Shown: piece after piece, positions 58,349 through 64,000 of the stretch | Position numbering within the stretch: position 1 is the stretch's first letter | How the letters are laid out: the number at the start of each line of letters is the position of its first letter | The notes under the pieces: model-generated | What the model was told of the DNA's origin: nothing | What the model saw: the letters and a program-made list of their open reading frames with translations, nothing else | Database searches by the model: none | NCBI GenBank assembly: GCA_910585965.1 | Contig: CAJUHH010000017.1 | Span: 1-64,000 of the forward strand | Direction: 5' to 3' | DNA: 64,000 nucleotides | Origin: an uncultured Lachnospiraceae bacterium | GTDB lineage: Bacteria > Bacillota > Clostridia > Lachnospirales > Lachnospiraceae | Made by a program: the position numbers and the translations under genes

Positions 58349-61300
58349 TTACTCATCATAAGATTCCACATATTCGGCCTCGTCATCCAATGCCAATTCC
58401 AGATCTTCTTCCAGATCGTCTGCACTGACTAACTCTCCGCTGTCCTCATCGAATTCCTGTTTCTGATAACCCATAGAACCCAAAGACTCCTGCTCATAAT
58501 CGTAATTCCTGGAATCCCCTTCCATCTCATAACGGTAATCGGTATCTCCGTAATCGATCGTTTCCATGATCTCCACTTCCGTGTGGTCTTCACGGAGAAC
58601 GCGTACATCAAGCCCCAATGACTGCAATTCCTTCAAAAGCACCTTGAACGATTCTGGAATGCCAGGTTCAGGAATATTATCGCCTTTAATGATTGCCTCG
58701 TAGGTCTTCACGCGCCCGATCACATCATCGGACTTCACAGTCAGAATTTCCTGCAACGTATAAGATGCGCCGTATGCTTCCAGCGCCCAAACTTCCATCT
58801 CGCCGAATCTCTGTCCGCCGAACTGCGCCTTACCGCCTAACGGCTGCTGTGTCACCAGCGAATAAGGGCCGGTAGAACGCGCATGGATCTTATCGTCTAC
58901 CAGATGGTGCAGCTTCAGGTAATGCATGTGTCCTATTGTCACCGGGCTGTCAAAATATTCCCCCGTCCGGCCGTCGCGGAGCCTTACCTTTCCATCCCTG
59001 GAAATGGGTACTCCTTTCCAAAGCTCTCTATGATCCCTGTTTTCATACAAGTAATCCATCACTTCGGGAAGCAGTTCATCCTTATGCTTCTTCTCAAACT
59101 CTTCCCATTCCAGATTGACATAATCATTGGCAAGGTCGAGCGTATCCATAATATCTATTTCATTCGCGCCGTCAAATACCGGCGTCGCCACATTAAATCC
59201 AAGCGCTTTTGCAGCCAGGGACAAGTGAATCTCCAATACCTGTCCAATATTCATACGGGACGGCACGCCCAGAGGATTTAATACGATATCCAGCGGACGG
59301 CCATTCGGAAGATACGGCATATCTTCTACCGGAAGCACCCTGGAAACAACGCCTTTGTTTCCATGGCGGCCCGCCATCTTATCCCCTACGGATATCTTCC
59401 TTTTCTGTGCGATATAAATACGTACTGCCTGGTTGACCCCGGGAGAGAGTTCATCGCCGTTTTCCCTTGTAAATACTTTGGCATCCACTACGATACCGTA
59501 TTCCCCGTGAGGTACTTTCAAAGAAGTATCCCTTACTTCCCTCGCCTTCTCACCGAAAATAGCCCGCAGAAGCCTTTCCTCCGCAGTAAGCTCCGTTTCA
59601 CCCTTCGGCGTCACCTTGCCCACCAGTATATCCCCGGCGCGCACTTCCGCCCCGATGCGGATAATGCCTCTTTCGTCCAAGTCTTTCAAGGCATCCTCGC
59701 CGACTCCGGCCACATCCCTCGTGATCTCTTCCGGTCCCAGCTTGGTATCCCTTGCTTCTGCTTCGTACTCTTCTATATGAACGGATGTATACACATCCTC
59801 TTGTACCAGTCTTTCACTCAAAAGAACTGCGTCCTCGTAATTGTATCCCTCCCAGGTCATAAAACCAATGAGCGGATTTTTCCCTAACGCCAGCTCGCCG
59901 TCAGACGTGGACGGACCGTCCGCGATCACCTGTCCTTTTTCTACATGGTCGCCCTTAAGAACAATAGGCTTCTGGTTATAGCAGTTGGACTGGTTGCTCC
60001 TCGAAAACTTGGTCAGGCGGTATTCATCCCTTTCGCCGTCATCATAGTCAATCTTAATGATCCTTGATGAAACATAGCTGACCGTTCCTGCTTTTTTTGC
60101 CACCACGCATACGCCCGAGTCCACCGCCGCCTTCGGTTCCATGCCCGTGCCTACCACCGGCGCTTCCGTATCCAGAAGCGGAACTGCCTGGCGCTGCATG
60201 TTGGAACCCATCAGGGCGCGGTTTGCATCATCATTTTCCAGGAAAGGTATCAACGCCGTCGCCACCGAGAATACCATCTTCGGGGATACATCCATATAAT
60301 CAAACATGGCCTTCGGATATTCGGAAGTTTCATCTTTATAACGGCCGGAAACGGTATTTCTCACAAAATACCCGTCTTTATCCAAAGCCTCATTCGCCTG
60401 TGCCACATGATAGTTATCTTCCTCGTCCGCCGTCATATAGACCACTTCATCCGTTACGCGCGGATTAGCCGGATCCGTTTTGTCTATTTTACGGTATGGC
60501 GCTTCCACGAAACCGTATTCATTAATTCTCGCATAACTTGCCAGCGAATTGATCAGCCCAATGTTCGGACCTTCCGGCGTCTCAATCGGACACATCCTTC
60601 CATAATGGGAATAATGTACGTCTCGCACCTCAAACCCCGCCCGGTCCCTGGAAAGGCCGCCCGGCCCCAATGCGGAAAGACGGCGCTTATGTGTCAGCTC
60701 GCCCAAAGGATTGTTCTGGTCCATAAACTGGGACAGCTGGGAAGAACCGAAAAATTCTTTGACCGCCGCCTGCACCGGCTTGATATTGATCAATATCTGC
60801 GGGGAAATCTCCTCCGCATCGTGGGTTGTCATTCTTTCACGAACTACCCTCTCCAGCCTGGACAAACCGATACGATACTGGTTCTGCAGCAGTTCGCCCA
60901 CCGCCCTGATACGGCGGTTGCCCAAATGGTCGATATCATCATGGTTTCCAATCCCATACTCCAGATGAATATTATAATTAATGGAAGCAAGAATATCTTC
61001 CTTCGTAATATGCTTCGGTATCAATTCATGCACATTCTTCTGGATGGCCTCTGCCAGTTCCTCCGCATTATCAGCATACTCTTCCAGAATCTGTGCCAGA
61101 ACAGGATAATAAACCAGTTCCGTAATGCCCAATTCTTTGGGATTGCAGTCCACAAAATTCGTAATATCCACCATCATATTGGAAAGGATCTTTACATTCT
61201 TTTCCTCCGTCTGGATATATACATAAGGCACCGCCGCGTTCTGTATCGCATCCGCAAGCTCAGCCGTCGCCTTCGTGCCAGCCGCCGCCAGCACTTCGCC

Positions 61301-62215
61301 TGTCGTCGTATCCACCACGTCTTCTGCAATGACATGGCCTCTGATCCTGTTCCTGAACGCTAATTTTTTATTGAATTTATATCTTCCGACTTTCGCCAAA
61401 TCATATCTTCTGGGGTCAAAAAACATTGCCGTGATCAGACTTTCAGCGCTTTCCACGCTCAAAGGCTCGCCCGGACGTATTTTTTTATACAGCTCTAAAA
61501 GACCTTCCTGATAATTCTCAGCAACGTCTTTTCCAAAGCTGGCCTCAATCTTCGGCTCATCGCCGAAAAGCTCCCTGATCTCATCATTCGTGCCTACTCC
61601 TAAAGCCCTGATCAGCACGGTAATCGGCACTTTTCTCGTTCTATCTACACGTACATAAAAAACATCATTGGAATCTGTCTCATATTCTAACCATGCGCCC
61701 CTGTTCGGAATCACCGTGGAAGAAAATAATCTCTTGCCGATCTTATCATGCCCGATCGCATAATAAATGCCCGGAGAACGAACAAGCTGGCTGACGATAA
61801 CACGTTCCGCCCCGTTAATGACAAACGTCCCCGTCTCGGTCATCAATGGAAGATCGCCCATAAAGATCTCATGTTCGCTGATTTCTTCTTTTTCTTTATT
61901 ATAAAGCCGAACCCTGACCTTTAACGGCGCCGCATAAGTTGCATCTCTTTCTTTACACTTTTCAATAGAATATTTCACGTCTTCTTCACACAGCTCGAAG
62001 TCCACAAACTCAAGACTTAAATGGCCGCTGTAGTCTGCTATCGGAGAAATATCGTCAAAGACTTCTTTCAAGCCTTCTTCGAGAAACCATTGGTAGGAGT
62101 GTTTCTGCACTTCTATCAGGTTTGGCATTTCCAGGACCTCTTTTTGCCGTGAATAACTCATACGTATATTTTTGCCTGCGGCAATGGGACGTATTCGGTT
62201 TTTTTCCATTGACAT
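58349..62215 (-). CDS. rpoB: RNA polymerase beta subunit
   Basis: 1288 residues. The rifampicin region GSSQLSQFMDQNNPLGELTH, then KRRLSALGPGGL, has the wild-type, sensitive residues at the common positions. KGETELTAEERLLRAIFGEK and KISVGDKMAGRHGNKG form the conserved active-site blocks. The C-terminus carries an acidic tail beyond the usual end, like RpoC here. Its own promoter (62334-62362) follows a terminator after rplL. Confidence 0.98.
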   Translation of the reverse strand: MSMEKNRIRPIAAGKNIRMSYSRQKEVLEMPNLIEVQKHSYQWFLEEGLKEVFDDISPIADYSGHLSLEFVDFELCEEDVKYSIEKCKERDATYAAPLKVRVRLYNKEKEEISEHEIFMGDLPLMTETGTFVINGAERVIVSQLVRSPGIYYAIGHDKIGKRLFSSTVIPNRGAWLEYETDSNDVFYVRVDRTRKVPITVLIRALGVGTNDEIRELFGDEPKIEASFGKDVAENYQEGLLELYKKIRPGEPLSVESAESLITAMFFDPRRYDLAKVGRYKFNKKLAFRNRIRGHVIAEDVVDTTTGEVLAAAGTKATAELADAIQNAAVPYVYIQTEEKNVKILSNMMVDITNFVDCNPKELGITELVYYPVLAQILEEYADNAEELAEAIQKNVHELIPKHITKEDILASINYNIHLEYGIGNHDDIDHLGNRRIRAVGELLQNQYRIGLSRLERVVRERMTTHDAEEISPQILINIKPVQAAVKEFFGSSQLSQFMDQNNPLGELTHKRRLSALGPGGLSRDRAGFEVRDVHYSHYGRMCPIETPEGPNIGLINSLASYARINEYGFVEAPYRKIDKTDPANPRVTDEVVYMTADEEDNYHVAQANEALDKDGYFVRNTVSGRYKDETSEYPKAMFDYMDVSPKMVFSVATALIPFLENDDANRALMGSNMQRQAVPLLDTEAPVVGTGMEPKAAVDSGVCVVAKKAGTVSYVSSRIIKIDYDDGERDEYRLTKFSRSNQSNCYNQKPIVLKGDHVEKGQVIADGPSTSDGELALGKNPLIGFMTWEGYNYEDAVLLSERLVQEDVYTSVHIEEYEAEARDTKLGPEEITRDVAGVGEDALKDLDERGIIRIGAEVRAGDILVGKVTPKGETELTAEERLLRAIFGEKAREVRDTSLKVPHGEYGIVVDAKVFTRENGDELSPGVNQAVRIYIAQKRKISVGDKMAGRHGNKGVVSRVLPVEDMPYLPNGRPLDIVLNPLGVPSRMNIGQVLEIHLSLAAKALGFNVATPVFDGANEIDIMDTLDLANDYVNLEWEEFEKKHKDELLPEVMDYLYENRDHRELWKGVPISRDGKVRLRDGRTGEYFDSPVTIGHMHYLKLHHLVDDKIHARSTGPYSLVTQQPLGGKAQFGGQRFGEMEVWALEAYGASYTLQEILTVKSDDVIGRVKTYEAIIKGDNIPEPGIPESFKVLLKELQSLGLDVRVLREDHTEVEIMETIDYGDTDYRYEMEGDSRNYDYEQESLGSMGYQKQEFDEDSGELVSADDLEEDLELALDDEAEYVESYDE

Positions 62216-62333
62216 TTCACCCCGTTCTTTATGATTTTGAGCCTATTTATCGGTGATTGATATATCCCTGTTCTAATTTTTGTTTGTACAAAAATGAAAG
62301 GTAAGCACACCTTACCACAATAGTGCATCATCC

Positions 62334-62362
62334 ATTCTACTACAAAAGAAATGGCGCGTCAA
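62334..62362 (-). promoter_or_regulatory. Promoter of rpoBC
   Basis: Minus-strand TTGACG (complement of 62357-62362), 17-bp spacer, TAGAAT (complement of 62334-62339). Start near 62327. The 110-nt leader contains a GGTAAG/CTTACC hairpin (about 62300-62317). Confidence 0.65.
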
Positions 62363-62377
62363 GTTTTTTTTGAGGAA

Positions 62378-62591
62378 GGGGAAGGGGGATTTTTCAGGAG
62401 GCAGGGGGCGGCATTCGACCCGGCATCTGGTTTGGTGTCCGGCCCGGCATGGCGGAGGGGAGGATTTTCCTAGAGGTTGTAATCGGATTTCACTAATGAA
62501 ATGGGTAAAACAGTGGAGCCGAACGGGGCGGACACCAAACCAGATGCCAAGCCGAATGCCGCTCCCTCCCTCCTGAAAAATCCCCCTTCCC
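62378..62591. repeat. Large intergenic palindrome 4
   Basis: Arms 62378-62444 and 62526-62591 are about 66-bp inverted copies at roughly 85-90 percent identity: GGGAAGGGGGATTTTTCAGG, then GCGGCATTCG and GGCATCTGGTTTGGTGTCCG. The loop holds AATCGGATTTCACTAATGAA plus ATGGG (62481-62504), the core shared with palindrome 3. It sits between the rplL terminator and the rpoB promoter; no gene is present. Confidence 0.88.
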
Positions 62592-62619
62592 TGATGGCAC
62601 GCCTAAACCCTGAATGCAA

Positions 62620-62665
62620 ATAATATCGGCGCAGGAAACCCATATCCTAGTTTTCCTGCGCCGTA
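62620..62665 (-). terminator. Terminator or attenuator after rplL
   Basis: Minus-strand CGGCGCAGGAAAAC ... GTTTCCTGCGCCG hairpin followed by ATATTATTTG. It lies about 40 bp after the rplL stop and would limit read-through into rpoB. Confidence 0.7.
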
Positions 62666-62702
62666 TTTCGCTTCTCTTGTTCTGCTTCCCGTTATGGCTT
62701 TC

Positions 62703-63077
62703 TTATTTAACCGTAACTTTAGCTCCTTCTGCTTCCAGTTTGGTCTTAACTTCTTCTGCTTCTTCCTTGGAAACGCCTTCCTTAACCATCTTCGGAGCGG
62801 AATCAACCAAGTCTTTTGCTTCTTTCAAGCCGAGGCCTGTAGCTTCACGAACGACTTTGATGACTTTAACCTTGTTAGGACCTACTTCCGTAAGCTCTAC
62901 GTCGAATTCTGTCTTTTCTTCCTCTGCTGCGCCGGCATCTGCCGCTGCTGCAACTACAACGCCCGCTGCTGCGGATACGCCGAATTCTTCTTCGCAAGCT
63001 TTTACTAAATCATTTAATTCCAGAACTGTTAATTCTTTGATCGCATCGATAAGTTCCTGAGCTGTTAATTTTGCCAT
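62703..63077 (-). CDS. rplL: 50S ribosomal protein L7/L12
   Basis: 124 residues from ATG 63077 (GGAGG nine bases upstream): MAKLTAQELIDAIKELTVLE, Ala-rich hinge (AAAGVVVAAAADAGAAEEE) and the C-terminal factor-binding domain VIKVVREATGLGLKEAKDLV. It forms the stalk with L10 and recruits translational GTPases. Confidence 0.97.
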   Translation of the reverse strand: MAKLTAQELIDAIKELTVLELNDLVKACEEEFGVSAAAGVVVAAAADAGAAEEEKTEFDVELTEVGPNKVKVIKVVREATGLGLKEAKDLVDSAPKMVKEGVSKEEAEEVKTKLEAEGAKVTVK

Positions 63078-63146
63078 TATCATTTACCTCCATGATTCCA
63101 TTTTATACTATTTGTTTTTTACCTGATTTTTTGTTTCCCGCCAGGA

Positions 63147-63725
63147 TTATTCTGCGGGTGTTTCTTCTGCGGGAGCCGCTTCTGCAGCGGTCTCTTCCGC
63201 CGCCTCCGCAGGGGCTGCGTCCGTCGCTTCACATGCGGATGCGCCGCCTTTTTCTGCCAGCTGGTTCATAACGCGTGCAAAGTTGGTGATCGGAGACTGT
63301 AAGCTTCCAAGCAGTTTGGAAATAAGTTCTTCCCTTGAAGGAATCTTAGCGATATCAGCAATTCCTGCCGCATCGTACGCAATGCCTTCAACCATTCCGC
63401 CTTTCACTTCGAGTTTGCTTGCTTCCTTCGCAAATTTGCACAATATCCTTGCTGGCGCTGTAGCGTCCGAATCGGAAATGGCAATCGCGCTGGGGCCTGC
63501 CAGATACTGGGTAAGCGCCTCGAAGTCAGTTCCCTTAAACGCGAAATTCATCATCGTGTTTTTGTAAACTTTGTAAGTGATCCCTGCTTCGCGAAGTTCC
63601 TTGCGGAGCCTTGTGTCCTGCTCAACGGTAAGTCCGCGGTGATCCACAAGAACAACTGACTGCGCATCTTTCAGGTTTGCAGAAATCTCTTCTACGACGG
63701 GTTGTTTCAATTCAATTTTTGCCAC
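63147..63725 (-). CDS. rplJ: 50S ribosomal protein L10
   Basis: 192 residues from GTG 63725 (AAGGAGGTAAAGAAA upstream): MAKIELKQPVVEEISANLKD, VVLVDHRGLTVEQDTRLRKE, then a C-terminal Ala/Glu-rich tail (AEAAEETAAEAAPAEETPAE), longer than usual. Stalk base protein. It represses its own operon by binding the leader at 63811-63935. Confidence 0.96.
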   Translation of the reverse strand: MAKIELKQPVVEEISANLKDAQSVVLVDHRGLTVEQDTRLRKELREAGITYKVYKNTMMNFAFKGTDFEALTQYLAGPSAIAISDSDATAPARILCKFAKEASKLEVKGGMVEGIAYDAAGIADIAKIPSREELISKLLGSLQSPITNFARVMNQLAEKGGASACEATDAAPAEAAEETAAEAAPAEETPAE

Positions 63726-63810
63726 TTTCTTTACCTCCTTATAGATTTGTCGGAAGCCGGTATTTCTGCCGGTTCCTCTATGCCGAAAGGAGTTTTTATG
63801 CCAGTATAAT

Positions 63811-63935
63811 ATAAAAACCTCCCTGCCTGGAACACTCCAAAGACAGAAAGGCATAAAGTCATACCAAATAAACTCTTTTCCTCGGCAGGCGTCTTGTCCT
63901 TACGCTGTTCCTACAGCACCTGCTGTCTTCGGCAT
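63811..63935 (-). ncRNA. L10 leader with intrinsic attenuator
   Basis: The minus strand reads ATGCCGAAGACAGCAGGTGC (5' part), CTGTAGGAACAGC and later CCTGCCGAGGA, the recognisable L10-binding kink-turn leader. It is followed by a terminator stem CCTTTCTGTCT/AGGCAGGGAGG with TTTTTATAT (63811-63851). L10 or L10(L12)4 binding is expected to favour termination. Confidence 0.82.
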
Positions 63936-63940
63936 TTATT

Positions 63941-63969
63941 ACTATATTCTATATTTGCCGTCCTGTCAA
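63941..63969 (-). promoter_or_regulatory. Promoter of rplJL
   Basis: Minus-strand TTGACA (complement of 63964-63969), 17-bp spacer, TATAGT (complement of 63941-63946). It drives the L10 leader and rplJ-rplL. Confidence 0.85.
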
Positions 63970-64000
63970 GAAAAAATCAAATAAATCAGGGAAAATCCCA

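Overview
The window looks like chromosomal DNA of a Lachnospiraceae-type clostridium (Firmicutes). The signs are strong GGAGG-type ribosome binding sites, Lachnospiraceae-style families (DUF6033, DUF5685, split AICARFT plus PurO-type IMP cyclohydrolase), and the Gram-positive order of ribosomal genes. Both ends belong to the same translation/transcription neighbourhood on the minus strand. The right end holds rplJ-rplL-rpoB-rpoC-rpsL-rpsG-fusA-tuf (49.6-63.7 kb). The left end holds rpsJ-rplC-rplD-rplW-rplB-rpsS-rplV-rpsC (0-4.4 kb). In many Firmicutes tuf is followed almost directly by rpsJ; here about 45 kb lies between them.

That 45 kb has three parts. (1) 4.9-29.9 kb is mostly ordinary chromosome: a YARHG lipoprotein, PutP symporter, rRNA-type methyltransferase, J-domain/DUF5685/glycosyltransferase cluster, DHH phosphoesterase, a membrane LuxR regulator with a MotA-like protein, DUF6033, a carB-purO-AICARFT nucleotide operon, cardiolipin synthase, a hybrid histidine kinase, an isoprenoid-synthase-fold protein, an XRE-TPR regulator, and NTF2-like and GNAT proteins. 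(2) 29.9-40.3 kb is accessory. It has an intact SIR2-STAND-TPR protein (probable anti-phage effector) coupled to an SdpI-like membrane protein, a MerR-controlled ABC exporter and a tyrosine phosphatase. It also carries debris of conjugative/mobilizable elements (a KTR-protein tail, a relaxase-like tail, an integrase arm domain, a PemK/MazF pseudogene) and a lone ParA. (3) 40.38-49.65 kb is a compact 9.25 kb integrative element in the 3' end of tuf, bounded by a 21-bp near-perfect direct repeat that re-encodes the last six codons and stop of tuf. It carries a tyrosine integrase, a lambda-like CI/Cro switch with three ACACCAT operators, an excisionase-like protein, replication genes, a string of small unknown genes, and a capsid plus scaffold pair with its own promoter and attenuator. 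No portal, terminase or tail gene is visible. I read it as a minimal phage satellite or a drastically reduced prophage.

Four long intergenic palindromes (157-352 bp, arms up to about 129 bp) lie at 14.9, 15.3, 21.9 and 62.4 kb. Their arms are unrelated, but two share a core (AATCnGATTTC plus CTAATGAAATGG). Other RNA-level features are the L10 leader with attenuator, a long structured rpsJ leader, a type I toxin with antisense RNA in the element, and three hairpins at 39.0-39.2 kb whose 7-nt loops are conserved (ACGAGYG) while their stems differ with pairing kept. Canonical 17-bp-spaced promoters can be read in front of rpsJ, rplJ, rpoB, rpsL, tuf, carB and putP. No rRNA, tRNA or CRISPR array was seen.
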